A DNA stretch of 64,000 nt from Paraburkholderia youngii (GCF_013366925.1 NZ_JAALDK010000004.1:1-64000); one strand, 5' to 3'. Positions 9,979-19,131 are shown, counted from the first letter of the stretch. Program-made: numbers and translations. Notes: generated by a model not told the origin, from the sequence alone.

Positions 9979-10656
9979 ATGACCTCGATCTATTCGCGCC
10001 GCCTGCGCGTCGTTCCGGTCGATGATCACGCAGACGATGGCAGCGCATGGAGCAAGACCGAGCGCTCTTCGAACTTCGATTACGCGAGCCTGTTGCGCGG
10101 CGGTCCCGGTTTGCATCGGCCGGTCGGACGGGAGTCGCATGCCGTACAACCTGCAGGCACGCATCGCGGCGGAGCAGGCGACGGCGGCTTGCCGGCTTCG
10201 CGCGACGGCGCGTGCCTGCCGAGCGCAGGCCTGAAGTATACGCGCCTTGACAGCATGGCACTGGCCCCCGCCTCGTCCGATGCCGCGGGCAACGACGGCC
10301 AGGGAGCGCGTGTAGAGCATGCCTCCGAGGCGCTGGTTGCCTCGGTGTTCGCGAGCCAGCAACGGGGGCTCGACATGGTCGGGACACTCGCGCATGAGAT
10401 CGCGGGATTCGCCAACGACCGCGCCATCGCGGCAGCGGGCAACTGGGACGTGCGCATGCCACTCGATGAGACGCAATTTTCTCACACCACGCTCTACCTC
10501 ACGCTTTCGCGTTTCGTCATGCAGCTTCGCTTCGATGTGGCGGATCCCGCGGCCAGGCAACTACTCTTGGACCACAGTGCAATGCTTGAACGGGAGCTCG
10601 ATGCAACACTCAGTGCTTGGGGCAACATCCGCGACATTCGGATCACCGTCTGGTAA
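9979..10656 (+). CDS. sctP: Type III secretion substrate-specificity/ruler protein SctP (HpaP)
   Basis: This 225-residue protein lies between sctV and sctQ, the place of HpaP in Hrp2 clusters. HpaP/SctP helps the SctU-dependent switch from pilus to effector export. The N-terminal half is low-complexity and disordered. The C-terminal half (about residues 100-225), with DETQFSHTTLYLTLSRF and DHSAMLERELDATLSAW, is the compact part typical of the family. ATG 9979 lies just behind the sctV stop; an upstream TTG at 9961 overlapping sctV is less likely. Confidence 0.8.
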   Translation: MTSIYSRRLRVVPVDDHADDGSAWSKTERSSNFDYASLLRGGPGLHRPVGRESHAVQPAGTHRGGAGDGGLPASRDGACLPSAGLKYTRLDSMALAPASSDAAGNDGQGARVEHASEALVASVFASQQRGLDMVGTLAHEIAGFANDRAIAAAGNWDVRMPLDETQFSHTTLYLTLSRFVMQLRFDVADPAARQLLLDHSAMLERELDATLSAWGNIRDIRITVW

Positions 10657-10671
10657 GCGGGGCTGAAGCCA

Positions 10672-12033
10672 ATGGCCGCTTCGATGCCGGAACTTGACGA
10701 TGACTCGCGCCCAAGGCCGGTCGTGCACGCGGCGCTTGTGCATCGGCGCGGGGCCGGGGCAACCGATCTGGCGGCCGGCGCCGTCAACGCCGCCGGCCCG
10801 GCAATGCCCGTTGCCGCGCTCAGGCTCACGCCTGTCAGTCATGAACTGCTGCCCTTCTTACAGTCGCTGTGCGATCTTCGGCTTGCGGATTGCGCCGCTC
10901 AAGGCGGCGCGCAGCTAATCGCCATTGAAGTACTCGCGGCAGGCGAACAGGCGAGCGCCGGGTCGCGAGCACGCGACCCGGCGTTACTACGCCTCGCGTT
11001 CAGCGTGGCGGACAATCCCGCCGCGCGGGCGGAAGCGCTGCTCGAAGTCGACCTTGAACAATATCCCTCGCTGCGCATCGCGCTGGGCGGCAGCATGAGC
11101 GCTCCGGCAGCTGCCGCACCGGACGCAGCTGCCTCGCGCACGCGTGACGCGCTCACGCTGGCGGTGGCGGGCTTGCTTGTCGAGCCGCTGCTGACGCGCA
11201 TGATGGTTCTTGGTTTTGTCGATGCACGTCTTGTCGACATCTCACGCGGGAGTCTTGCAAGCCGCGATGCGGGACCAGTCGTGCAACTCGCTTATGCGCT
11301 GGCGGACCCCGTGCGAGGCGCCACCAGCCGCGCGCCAGAACGCTACGAACATCTGCTGTCGCTGCCGCGCGCCGCGCTCATGGTCTTTGACGCCTGTGTC
11401 GCGCGCATCTCGCCAGTGACGTTTTTTTATGACCTGCTACTACCGGGCAGCATTGTGCTCGGCGTCAAGGCGCTGCCAGTCGCCACCCTTCAGGAACTGT
11501 CTCCGGGCGACGTCCTGCTGCGCGCCCTCTTTCCTGGATTCGACGCTCAGATCCTCGCCTCGCACGAAACCGCGCCGGATCCCGCTGGCCACGGCGCGCC
11601 AGCGCCGCGCGCCGTGGCCGTATGGGGCACGCCGGGGCTCAAGCGCCTGTGCGCCGCCGTGCAATTCGACGGGCCAACGCCCATCCTCGCCAAGGAGCCG
11701 TACATGTCAGACAAGCTGGACTCGGCTTTTGTCGATGCAGCCGCCACCGTCAATCAAGCCGATGACCTTATCCGGGTTGGCGAGCTGGAACTGCCCGTGC
11801 AATTCGAAATCGATACGGTCGCCATGCCGCTTGCACAACTCTCCACCCTTGGGCCCGGCTACGTGGTCGAGTTTCCCGTGCCGTTTGCCGACGCGCGGCT
11901 GCGTCTCGTCGTGCATGGGCGCACGATCGGGTACGGCGAACTGGTGACGGTCGGCGAGCACCTTGGCGTGCGAATCATTCGCATGGCGCACTGCGCCGCG
12001 GGGCGTCCGAGGTCCGCCGATGGTCCAGTTTAG
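10672..12033 (+). CDS. sctQ: Type III secretion sorting-platform protein SctQ (HrcQ)
   Basis: This 453-residue protein is a component of the cytosolic pods that load substrates. The C-terminal SpoA domain is visible at about residues 365-445 (VGELELPVQFEIDTVAM, then GYVVEFPVPF). The N-terminal two thirds are Ala/Arg-rich and variable as in other HrcQ proteins. A strong internal ribosome binding site inside the gene is annotated separately. The 3' end overlaps sctR by 14 bases. Confidence 0.92.
   Translation: MAASMPELDDDSRPRPVVHAALVHRRGAGATDLAAGAVNAAGPAMPVAALRLTPVSHELLPFLQSLCDLRLADCAAQGGAQLIAIEVLAAGEQASAGSRARDPALLRLAFSVADNPAARAEALLEVDLEQYPSLRIALGGSMSAPAAAAPDAAASRTRDALTLAVAGLLVEPLLTRMMVLGFVDARLVDISRGSLASRDAGPVVQLAYALADPVRGATSRAPERYEHLLSLPRAALMVFDACVARISPVTFFYDLLLPGSIVLGVKALPVATLQELSPGDVLLRALFPGFDAQILASHETAPDPAGHGAPAPRAVAVWGTPGLKRLCAAVQFDGPTPILAKEPYMSDKLDSAFVDAAATVNQADDLIRVGELELPVQFEIDTVAMPLAQLSTLGPGYVVEFPVPFADARLRLVVHGRTIGYGELVTVGEHLGVRIIRMAHCAAGRPRSADGPV
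11704..12033 (+). CDS. Internal translation product SctQ-C of sctQ (predicted)
   Basis: Inside sctQ, AAGGAG at 11692-11697 stands 6 nt before an in-frame ATG at 11704. It would yield a 109-residue product starting MSDKLDSAFVD and containing only the SpoA domain. YscQ, SpaO and relatives make such a short C-terminal form that joins the full-length protein in the pods. The site here is better than that of most genes in the operon. Expression is inferred, not shown. Confidence 0.7.
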   Translation: MSDKLDSAFVDAAATVNQADDLIRVGELELPVQFEIDTVAMPLAQLSTLGPGYVVEFPVPFADARLRLVVHGRTIGYGELVTVGEHLGVRIIRMAHCAAGRPRSADGPV

Positions 12034-12670
12034 CGACATCACCGGGCTGCTGCTGGCAATCGTCGTCATCAGCGTGATCCCGTTCGTGGCGATGGTTGTG
12101 ACGTCGTACGCCAAGGTCGTGGTGGTGCTCGGGCTGCTGCGAAACGCGCTGGGCGTGCAGCAGGTGCCACCCAACATGGTGCTCAACGGTATCGCGATCC
12201 TGGTGTCGATCTATGTCATGGCGCCCATTGGCATTGCCGCCAGCAAGCAGCTGCAAAGCCAGTCGATCGCGCCGCAATCCTCGCAGGCGATGATCCAGAT
12301 CTTCGACGCAACCGAGGAGCCGTTCCGCGCGTTTCTCAAGGCGCACGCGCAGGAACGCGAGAAGCGCTTTTTCGTGCGTTCCGCCAACATGGTGTGGCCC
12401 AAGCAGGAAGCGCAGGCGCTCAAAGAGGACGACCTGATCGTGCTCGCACCCGCCTTCGCGCTGACTCAACTCACCGATGCGTTCAAGATCGGCTTCATGC
12501 TGTATATCGCGTTTATCGTGGTCGACCTGATTATCGCAAATGTGCTGCTTGCAATGGGGCTGAACCAGATCACGCCGACCAACGTCGCGATCCCGTTCAA
12601 GCTGTTGTTGTTCGTGGCGATGGACGGCTGGTCGACGCTCATCCACGGGCTCGTAATGAGCTATCGATAG
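12020..12670 (+). CDS. sctR: Type III secretion export apparatus protein SctR (HrcR)
   Basis: This 216-residue inner-membrane protein has about four hydrophobic segments (residues 5-30, 45-70, 155-180 and 190-213). Family motifs include VPPNMVLNGIAI and LTDAFKIGFMLYIAF. Five copies form the core of the SctRST export gate. ATG 12020 overlaps sctQ; length matches HrcR (214-218). Confidence 0.96.
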   Translation: MVQFSDITGLLLAIVVISVIPFVAMVVTSYAKVVVVLGLLRNALGVQQVPPNMVLNGIAILVSIYVMAPIGIAASKQLQSQSIAPQSSQAMIQIFDATEEPFRAFLKAHAQEREKRFFVRSANMVWPKQEAQALKEDDLIVLAPAFALTQLTDAFKIGFMLYIAFIVVDLIIANVLLAMGLNQITPTNVAIPFKLLLFVAMDGWSTLIHGLVMSYR

Positions 12671-12680
12671 AAAATCCGCC

Positions 12681-12944
12681 ATGCAAATGGACACGCTGAT
12701 GCAGTACACCATGCAGGGCATGCTGCTCTGCCTGACCGTGTCGTTGCCGACAGTGGTGGTGGCCGCGCTGGTCGGGCTGGGCGTGTCGTTCCTGCAGGCG
12801 ATCACATCTATGCAGGACCAGTCGATCTCGCATGCGGTAAAAATCATCGCGGTCACCGTCACGATTGTCATCGTCGCGCCGCTGTCGGGCGCCACCGTCC
12901 TGCATTTCGCCGACCAGATGATGAGCGCGGTGCTACCGCAATAG
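12681..12944 (+). CDS. sctS: Type III secretion export apparatus protein SctS (HrcS)
   Basis: This 87-residue protein has two membrane helices (about residues 14-40 and 52-75). The loop between them carries the family motif FLQAITSMQDQSISHAVK. It completes the SctRST gate with sctR (10 bp upstream) and sctT in the other operon. Size is exactly that of HrcS. Confidence 0.96.
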   Translation: MQMDTLMQYTMQGMLLCLTVSLPTVVVAALVGLGVSFLQAITSMQDQSISHAVKIIAVTVTIVIVAPLSGATVLHFADQMMSAVLPQ

Positions 12945-12968
12945 CGCGCCGCTGACAGGAGGACATCG

Positions 12969-14207
12969 ATGACATGGATCGGATCGCAGGATGCCGCAGC
13001 GGCCGCCGAAGCGCAACGTCATTCGGAGGCGCGGCGCGCGGCGGAAACCCAGCGTGCCGGCGAGGCGCAGCGCCTCGATCACTCGCAGGCCACGCACAAA
13101 GGCATGCGCTTTGCGACACTGCATCACGGCACCAGTTATGCCTATGGCGGCAATTTGGAGCATGCGAGGCAAATCCGCTCGATCAACACCCGGAATCTGC
13201 TGCGGCCCGGGTGGCTGCGCTTGGTCATGCGGCGCCCCCGCCATGGCGAACATGCAGGCGGCGCAGAGGAAAGCGGCGGCTCCAAAGGCAGCATGTTTCA
13301 TCCGCGTGAGGCGGATGTGGCACGGCGTCAGGCCGGCCGTGGCGGCCAGGGCTGCCATGCTCAGGACGAAGGCGGAGGCCCCTCGGACGAAGGCGGCTCG
13401 CCGGAGCACCGCAAGAAGCTGCGTGTCAAGGCCACGGGCGGGTCGGTGCGCAAGAGCCAGCGACCGCACGACGGCGGCGAGCAAGGCACCCGTGGTGGCG
13501 GAACTGGCGGCGGCAGTCAGCAACAGCGCGAGCGCCAGCCGGCCGACAGGCACGATGCGTGTCCGTCAGGAGCGGCAAGCGAAACGATAAAGCAGACCGG
13601 CACCGCCTGGCCACTCGCTGCCATCGCCGCCTGCTTCGATGCAGCCAGCGACGATCCCCGGCATTCAAGTGCCATGCGAGACGTCTGGGGCCACGGCCTG
13701 CTTGATATCGTCGACTGGCTCTCGGCCGATCCGTCTGCGGCCTTTCATCTCGGCATGATCCAGCAAGTCCGGCGCTGGCTTGCGTTCAGGCGCCGCAATG
13801 GCGCACAGCCGGCCGCGGGACTCGGACCCTTCGTCGAACTGACGAAGCAACGTGCCGCCACGCGTATGGGCGCAGCTTCGGCAGGCAACGCTGTTCACGC
13901 CGGCAGTACGCTTACCGCAACCACGACCGATCCCTGCCCGCGTCAGGTAAAGGATGAAGACGCGCCCTACGCCTGGGGCGAACGGGTTCGCGACGCTCGT
14001 TTGCTGGCCCCGCTCATATGGCTCAATGGCGACCGGCCGTCGGCGAACGATTCGCTCGACAAATCGATTTCTCGTATCGGCATGCAGGAAGCGGTCATCG
14101 GCTTGCACGCAACGCGCACGACACACGAGGAACTACAGGCGGATAAGCCGCGACCGGCATCGGCGGCGGGCGGCGCCGGCCCGGGCGCACGAGGCACTCG
14201 CCGCTGA
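12969..14207 (+). CDS. HpaA/HrpV-like type III secretion control protein
   Basis: This 412-residue hydrophilic protein is rich in Arg, Gly, Ala and Gln with an extended disordered first half. It occupies the slot directly after sctS where Xanthomonas has hpaA and Ralstonia hrpV. HpaA is a secreted control protein that binds HpaB. The more ordered C-terminal half (about 220-385) includes DVWGHGLLDIVDWLSADPSA. The start has AGGAGG 6 nt upstream. Similarity was judged on place, size and composition, so the name is tentative. Confidence 0.65.
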   Translation: MTWIGSQDAAAAAEAQRHSEARRAAETQRAGEAQRLDHSQATHKGMRFATLHHGTSYAYGGNLEHARQIRSINTRNLLRPGWLRLVMRRPRHGEHAGGAEESGGSKGSMFHPREADVARRQAGRGGQGCHAQDEGGGPSDEGGSPEHRKKLRVKATGGSVRKSQRPHDGGEQGTRGGGTGGGSQQQRERQPADRHDACPSGAASETIKQTGTAWPLAAIAACFDAASDDPRHSSAMRDVWGHGLLDIVDWLSADPSAAFHLGMIQQVRRWLAFRRRNGAQPAAGLGPFVELTKQRAATRMGAASAGNAVHAGSTLTATTTDPCPRQVKDEDAPYAWGERVRDARLLAPLIWLNGDRPSANDSLDKSISRIGMQEAVIGLHATRTTHEELQADKPRPASAAGGAGPGARGTRR

Positions 14208-14385
14208 CAGTCGCAAAGCTTCGCCTGCGCGGTGCGCGCTTCGTATAGCCTTGAGTGAGCGCGATCGCGAATCGCTACATTTGACACCGGCCACTCTCGA
14301 CACACTCCCCCGCGCACGCGGCCAGCGGGCCCGCGCAAGCCATCCCGCGCCCCCGCCGCCACTGAACCGCAATGCAGGACACGCG

Positions 14386-15651
14386 ATGAAAGTTCTCCGA
14401 ATACTGACGGGTATCCATGCAGGCGGGTCGTTGCCGCTCACGCCAGGGCGGTACCGCGTTGGCCCGGACGACGACGCGGACATACACCTCGCCGACTGGC
14501 AAGGTCCCGACGCGCATCTCGATGTCGATGAAACCGGCGTCGTTAGCATTTCGCGCGATCTGCCCGGCGATGCCGAAGCGGACGCGGTCCTGCTGATTGA
14601 CTTCGTGCCGGTCCAGTTCGACGATACTGTGCTATGTCTCGGCCCCGAAGACACGGCCTGGCCTTCTGACCTGGACCTGCTTTCCATGTTGCTTGCCAGC
14701 CCGGTGAAATCGCAACTGGCCTCACTGAGGCAGCAGCGGCGCCGGCGCCGTCAGCTAACGGCGGTTGCGGCCGGTGTGCTGCTTGGCGGCGTGATCACCG
14801 CAGGCGCGCTCGTGATCACCATGCAGATCAGCGACGCAGCGTTTCCCCCAAGCGCCAACGACCGCACGTTGCGGATATCGCAGGCACTGGCCGAGTCGCA
14901 CCTTGCCGGATTGCATGCGGCCCCGCTTGGCAATAGCGTGGTGGTGACCGGCATGGTCGCAAGCACCAGCGACGACGCCGCCGTGCGTGCTCTGCTTGCA
15001 CGCGTTGCGCCGGACGGCATCGTGCGCAAATACGACGTCGCCCAGGAAGACGTGCGCAGCATCCAGGATTCGCTCGGCGTGGCCGGCGCTGCAGTTTCCT
15101 ACGCCGGCAATGGCCGCTTCGTGATCTCGGGCCACGTGGCCGACAAGACCCAGCTCGATGCCGCCGTGGCGCGCGTGCGCTCGGATCTCGATTCGAATGT
15201 CAAGGCGCTGCTGGTCCAGGCGGACCAGGTTTCGCGGCCGGGTCCGGAATCGGCGGTAGCAAGCTACTCGGAAATGGTTTCATCGGACGACGTGCGATAT
15301 GCGGAAACGCCCGATGGCATCAAGCACATCTTCGCGGTGGACTTGCCTGGAACGCTTGCATCCAGCGATCCCGCGAGCGGTTCTCCCTTCGCGTCCGGCA
15401 CCGGCACCGGCAACGCCAATGCCGAAGCCGAAGCCGAAGCTGAAGCTGAAGTCAATGCCGATCCTGCCGGCGCTTACGCGAATCCGGGCGGCGCGCCGGT
15501 GCGAGCACCCGCGGCTACCGACAATGCTGTGCTGGGCGACGCGTCGCTCGAACCGGCTGCGCCCCGGCACATAGCCGGCATGGCGGCCGGGAAGGTCGCG
15601 CAAGTGCCCCGGGCCGCACACGCCGACGCCAGCAGCAGTGCGCAGAGGTGA
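14386..15651 (+). CDS. sctD: Type III secretion inner-membrane ring protein SctD (HrcD)
   Basis: This 421-residue bitopic protein forms the outer of the two inner-membrane rings. A cytosolic FHA-like domain (about residues 1-110) is followed by a basic stretch (RQQRRRRRQ), one membrane helix (about 125-148) and periplasmic BON/ring-building domains (about 165-290). The tail is disordered and holds an Ala-Glu dipeptide repeat (AEAEAEAEAE, about 347-356). ATG 14386 follows AGGA; an open frame extends further upstream but overlaps the previous gene. Confidence 0.9.
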   Translation: MKVLRILTGIHAGGSLPLTPGRYRVGPDDDADIHLADWQGPDAHLDVDETGVVSISRDLPGDAEADAVLLIDFVPVQFDDTVLCLGPEDTAWPSDLDLLSMLLASPVKSQLASLRQQRRRRRQLTAVAAGVLLGGVITAGALVITMQISDAAFPPSANDRTLRISQALAESHLAGLHAAPLGNSVVVTGMVASTSDDAAVRALLARVAPDGIVRKYDVAQEDVRSIQDSLGVAGAAVSYAGNGRFVISGHVADKTQLDAAVARVRSDLDSNVKALLVQADQVSRPGPESAVASYSEMVSSDDVRYAETPDGIKHIFAVDLPGTLASSDPASGSPFASGTGTGNANAEAEAEAEAEVNADPAGAYANPGGAPVRAPAATDNAVLGDASLEPAAPRHIAGMAAGKVAQVPRAAHADASSSAQR

Positions 15652-15778
15652 CATGGGACGTCGCTCAGGGCGTCATGTTCACGCCGCTGCCCGCCGCCGC
15701 CAGTCTTTCTGCGCGCCATGCGCCGCAGGGATGAGCGCGCGGCGCCCCAAGGTTCATCGATTTATTGCGGAGACTTAC

Positions 15779-16024
15779 ATGTACGAACAGATCGAAGCGC
15801 AGGCTGCCCAGTTCGACAGCCTGCGTGCGTCGCTCGCCACCCCCGGCCTTGCGGACATCGACGGGCTGCGCGGCGCGCTGGAGGCGACTGCCCGCGAGTT
15901 TGGCGAGGCGCAGGGACGCACGGAACTGGACCGCAACAATCTCGCGCGGCTGTACCGGGGATTCATGGCCGCGGCGCGCGTGATTGGTCATCTCCAGGAA
16001 CAACAGATCGGCGCCGCGCGCTGA
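15779..16024 (+). CDS. hrpD6: HrpD6-like small type III secretion protein
   Basis: This 81-residue, mostly helical acidic protein has the size and place of HrpD6 (Xanthomonas) / HrpX (Ralstonia), between sctD and hpaB. HrpD6 influences secretion and hrp gene expression; its biochemical role is not settled. ATG 15779 has GGAG upstream (gcggagacttac). The match rests on length and synteny. Confidence 0.7.
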   Translation: MYEQIEAQAAQFDSLRASLATPGLADIDGLRGALEATAREFGEAQGRTELDRNNLARLYRGFMAAARVIGHLQEQQIGAAR

Positions 16025-16071
16025 CCCGTCCGGATGGGACAGCCGGTCGCTCCATTCGATGAAATCATGCC

Positions 16072-16527
16072 GTGAGCAGCAAACGCTATTCGCAGATTGT
16101 CACCGAACTGTGCGGTGTCGTGGGCTTGCCCGACGTCGAGTTCGTGCTGGAAACGCGTTCGATAGAAGTCGAGGGCTTTGATGTCCGGCTCGAGTACTTC
16201 GACAGCGATCTAGATGCCATGTACGCGAATTTCCACTATGGCACGGTGACCACGGGCCGCACGGTGGTCGTATTCCGGCTGATGCTCGAAGCAAACCTGT
16301 TGATCTATGCCCAGGACCAGGCGCAGCTTGGCCTCGATACCGATACGGGTGGCATGGTGCTGGTGCTGCGCCTGCCGTTCGAAGAGGACCTGTCCGGTTC
16401 GATGCTGGCCGACCTGCTGTCTCACTACGCCGAGCATGGCCGCTACTGGCGGCAAAACATCCTGGAGTCCACCGATGAAATGTTCGAAGGCATTGCGTCG
16501 GGCGAATACTACTGGCTGCGCGCATGA
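16072..16527 (+). CDS. hpaB: HpaB-like general type III effector chaperone
   Basis: This 151-residue acidic protein with a CesT/Tir-chaperone-like composition begins at GTG 16072. HpaB is the general export chaperone that docks effectors to SctN and blocks premature secretion. The C-terminal part (LLSHYAEHGRYWRQNILESTDEMFEG) is helical, as in class IB chaperones. It ends the recognisable Hrp2 gene set; its stop overlaps the next gene as ATGA. Confidence 0.8.
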   Translation: MSSKRYSQIVTELCGVVGLPDVEFVLETRSIEVEGFDVRLEYFDSDLDAMYANFHYGTVTTGRTVVVFRLMLEANLLIYAQDQAQLGLDTDTGGMVLVLRLPFEEDLSGSMLADLLSHYAEHGRYWRQNILESTDEMFEGIASGEYYWLRA

Positions 16528-17366
16528 TACCGGATATTGAAATGAGTCCGGGCAGCCCTGCTCGGCACGGGCTGCAGCGCCCACGTCTTCGCTCAGGGCG
16601 ATGGCTGGGTTCTCAAGCTGTTTCATCCACAGTGCCTGCAAGAGTATGTGCAAACCGAGGCGGTTCTTGCGCGGACGGCGTATGCGGCGGCGCAAGCGAC
16701 CGGGTCGATTCGCGTCCCGCCATCGGCGCGTTGCTGCCGGCGGCGCCGCACGGACGCAACGGTATTCTTTATGCAAAGGTGGCAGGCACGGCGTTGCGGG
16801 GAGCATTACGGGGCGTGACGCCAGGGCATGTCGGCGAACGGCTGGCGGATCTGCATCGTGCTATACATGGCCTCGGCGCGGCCGCGCAGCGGCATGCGCT
16901 GCGCGCCCTGCGTGGAATGCTCACGGCGCGATGCCGCGACGGCCGCCTGTGCCACGGCGACTTCCATCCGTTCAACGTGTTGCAGGACACAGGCGGCGGC
17001 GCGACGATCATCGACTGGATGACGGCCGAGATGGGCGACCCGCTCTGCGATGTCGCGCGCTCGATCGTCGGCCTGCGCTTCCCCCCGGCGCCGGGCGCCA
17101 TGAGCGTGGCACCCGCCGAGAACGTCATGAGGCGCCTCTTGGCAGATGCCTATCTGCCACGCTATTCAGATGCACTCGACACACCGGACGCCCGCGAGCG
17201 AGTCGGACGCCGGCTGCCGCTTGCGGTCGCGGCACGGCTTGCCGACGGCATTGGAGCAAACAAAAGCGCGACGCTTGGCGAATGGGTTGCCGAATGGCTC
17301 GCCGGCCGGCGCGGGTTCTCGTCTGCAGAAGATCGCGAGCCTGCGCACGTCGCTCACCTTGATTAA
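16524..17366 (+). pseudogene. Frameshifted aminoglycoside/choline-kinase-like phosphotransferase
   Basis: The C-terminal lobe in this frame has the phosphotransferase motifs CHGDFHPFNVL (catalytic loop) and IIDWMTAEMGDP (metal-binding Asp). The N-terminal lobe (LLGTGCSAHVFAQGDGWVLK then LFHPQ) is found in another frame between about 16555 and 16725. At least two frame changes, near 16550 and near 16725, are needed to join them. The start overlaps hpaB. The gene is either a pseudogene or carries two sequencing errors. The substrate cannot be told from sequence. Confidence 0.75.
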
Positions 17367-17400
17367 CGATATCCGGCACGTTGCTGCCGATGGAGCTCTC

Positions 17401-17832
17401 ATGTCGGACGCAAAGGAACATGCCCGGTACTATGCTGCCCGCGCCGCGGAATACGACGCCTCTGTGGGTTATGGCACCGCGCTGGTCGAAGCCGGTCTGG
17501 CGCCGCTCAAGCAGCATTTGGTCGACGCGCTAAGTGGCCTGGATGTGCTCGAAATCGCGTGCGGCACTGGCTACTGGACCCACGCAATCTCGGGGGCGGC
17601 GCGCTCGCTATATGCTGTGGATTACGACGCAGCGTCGCTCGGGCTTGCCCGGCGGCGGCTTGCACACGAAGATCACGTCCGTTTTGAGCGCGCGGACGCT
17701 TATCGGCTCGACGAAGTGCCCGCCCGGTTCGACGGCGGTTTCGGCATGTTCTGGTGGTCGCACATGCCGCGGGCGCGCGCCTCTCCCGGTCCGCCATCCT
17801 GCGCCACGGACCGCGTCAGGGCGTACAAATAA
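17401..17832 (+). pseudogene. 3'-truncated SAM-dependent methyltransferase
   Basis: The start MSDAKEHARYYAARAAEYD, and motif I LEIACGTGYWT at about residues 50-60, mark a class I SAM-dependent methyltransferase. GGAG precedes ATG 17401. Homology-like sequence stops around FWWSHMPRA near 17775. The remaining residues run antisense into the convergent acetyltransferase. About one third of a normal 210-220 residue enzyme is missing, so it is probably inactive. Confidence 0.75.
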
Positions 17833-18350
17833 CTGTCGCCTGCAACAAGTCCGCGGTTCGGACGTGCTTCGTAATTGATCATCGTCCCCTCGCGGCAAAA
17901 ACCGAGCCGCTCCATGCTGCTGTGCGCGCGGCCATCCACCGCGCAGCATGCGAACACCCGATACACCCCGGGCTGCGTAATCAGCCAGTCGAGAATGACG
18001 CGCAGGGCAAGGAAGAATTTGCGACGCTTGCGGCTGCCGCCTTGTCGGCTGATCATCACGCCGAGTTCGACTTGCGGCAACCGGGGCGTGAGTTCCACGA
18101 TAGCCGTCAGCGCGCCGTCGTCCTCGCCGAACAGGCCGTAGCGGTATCGCAAGCCGTATTGCCAGCCCTTCATGGATTCCGTGATGTATGCGTGCGTGGC
18201 CCAGGCGTCGGTATGCCTCGGGATCACGAGATCGAGCATGGTTTCGTCGTCGCTGAACATCTGTTCGAAGAGCGTCGGACAATCGTCTGTCGTGAGCGGC
18301 CTGGCAATCAGGCCGTACGCGCTCATGGTATCGAACGGCTTTAACTCCAT
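17700..18350 (-). CDS. GNAT-family N-acetyltransferase with a fused 3' tail
   Basis: ATG 18350 is preceded by a near-perfect AGGAGG. The protein (about 216 residues) has GNAT features: LTTDDCPTLFEQMFSDDETM, then YRVFACCAVDGRAHSSMERL and GFCREG, resembling ribosomal-protein-Ser/Ala acetyltransferases. Normal sequence ends about SYLYALTR near 17800. The last 30 or so residues come from reading backwards through the truncated methyltransferase, so the native stop has been lost. It may still be functional. Confidence 0.7.
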   Translation of the reverse strand: MELKPFDTMSAYGLIARPLTTDDCPTLFEQMFSDDETMLDLVIPRHTDAWATHAYITESMKGWQYGLRYRYGLFGEDDGALTAIVELTPRLPQVELGVMISRQGGSRKRRKFFLALRVILDWLITQPGVYRVFACCAVDGRAHSSMERLGFCREGTMINYEARPNRGLVAGDSYLYALTRSVAQDGGPGEARARGMCDHQNMPKPPSNRAGTSSSR

Positions 18351-18421
18351 CGAAACCTCCTGTTCGTATCGGCGCGGCATGAGGTCTGCAACATCCGGTT
18401 TGCAGCACCCGGCTCGCGGGG

Positions 18422-18795
18422 TCAGGCGTCCGATATCACGATATTCACCGTCTTGCTGGTATCTCCCGGGAGGCCCATGGCCGCTGCGTCGTCGGTCGGG
18501 TGCATGTACGGCCTGATGTCGTCGCCATCGCCAGCGCTGCGGCCGTCCGCCGTGTTCGACCGGAATCAACCATGACCGACATGGCACTTCTCCAGACGAC
18601 AGTGCATCGTCCGATTTCGTTGCACGTCCGGTATGGCATCCGCGAGCACAAGACTTGCAAGCGAATCCGGTACCACATGCAACCCGGCCAGCACCGCTGG
18701 ATGCCGGAGCCCGGCCAGCGGCGTGAGATCGAGGACGCTGACAGGGGACCCGGCACGCTGCCCCGCAACAGGCGGCCGGCGCGCGGCGTAGCAAT
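18422..18795 (-). pseudogene. Degenerate gene remnant, function unknown
   Basis: Just upstream of the acetyltransferase one frame reads as protein-like sequence, VLDLTPLAGLRHPAVLAGLH and later RPYMHPTDDAAAMG to a stop at 18422 (ending NIVISDA). It is broken by an in-frame TGA near 18570 and has no start. The Leu-rich first part faintly resembles leucine-rich-repeat effectors, which is a guess only. Confidence 0.35.
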
Positions 18796-18802
18796 CAGTC
18801 GG

Positions 18803-18985
18803 TTACTTTGCCGCTGACTTGAGCGAGTCCGACAGGCCGTTGGAGAACTGCGCTTCGGCGTTCGTGATGGCGTTCTCGAGGTTCAACTTCTGCTCGAACA
18901 TCTGGAACTGCATCGCTGCCAGTTGCAGCGCTTGCATCTCAGCTTCCATTGCCGCCATTCCGGCTATTGGAGCGGCGATTGCCAT
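18803..18985 (-). CDS. 60-residue Hrp pilin-like protein (candidate SctF/HrpY/HrpE)
   Basis: MAIAAPIAGMAAMEAEMQAL begins a 60-residue Ala/Met/Gln-rich amphipathic protein ending SLKSAAK with no signal peptide. That is the build of Hrp pilus/needle subunits. GGAGG lies 6 nt before ATG 18985. A perfect PIP box and -10 stand upstream. The -10 at 19071-19076 lies inside a longer open frame, which rules out the upstream starts. In Xanthomonas hrpE likewise has its own PIP box. No other pilin gene was seen in the cluster. Identity is inferred. Confidence 0.55.
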   Translation of the reverse strand: MAIAAPIAGMAAMEAEMQALQLAAMQFQMFEQKLNLENAITNAEAQFSNGLSDSLKSAAK

Positions 18986-19070
18986 AGGATCCTCCGATGA
19001 GAAAAGTTGCGTTGGTTGGCTGTTTGCTGCGTTGACCGGGGCCGGTGAAGAAGCACCGACCACAGGGATG

Positions 19071-19131
19071 ATCATAGGCATCCGTAAAAATGCGCACGTG
19101 CCGGACGCGAAGGCGGCGCGCCGCGTGCGAA
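19071..19131 (-). promoter_or_regulatory. Perfect PIP-box promoter of the pilin-like gene
   Basis: Leftward: TTCGC (19131-19127), 15 nt, TTCGC (19111-19107), 30 nt, TATGAT (19076-19071). This matches the HrpX/HrpB regulon consensus exactly. The transcript leader would be about 80 nt. Confidence 0.92.

Noticed and set aside
15415..15455. Tandem gccgaa/gctgaa repeat in sctD as a phase-variable tract
   Set aside because: The unit is 6 bp, so length changes would keep the frame. It encodes an Ala-Glu run in the disordered tail only.
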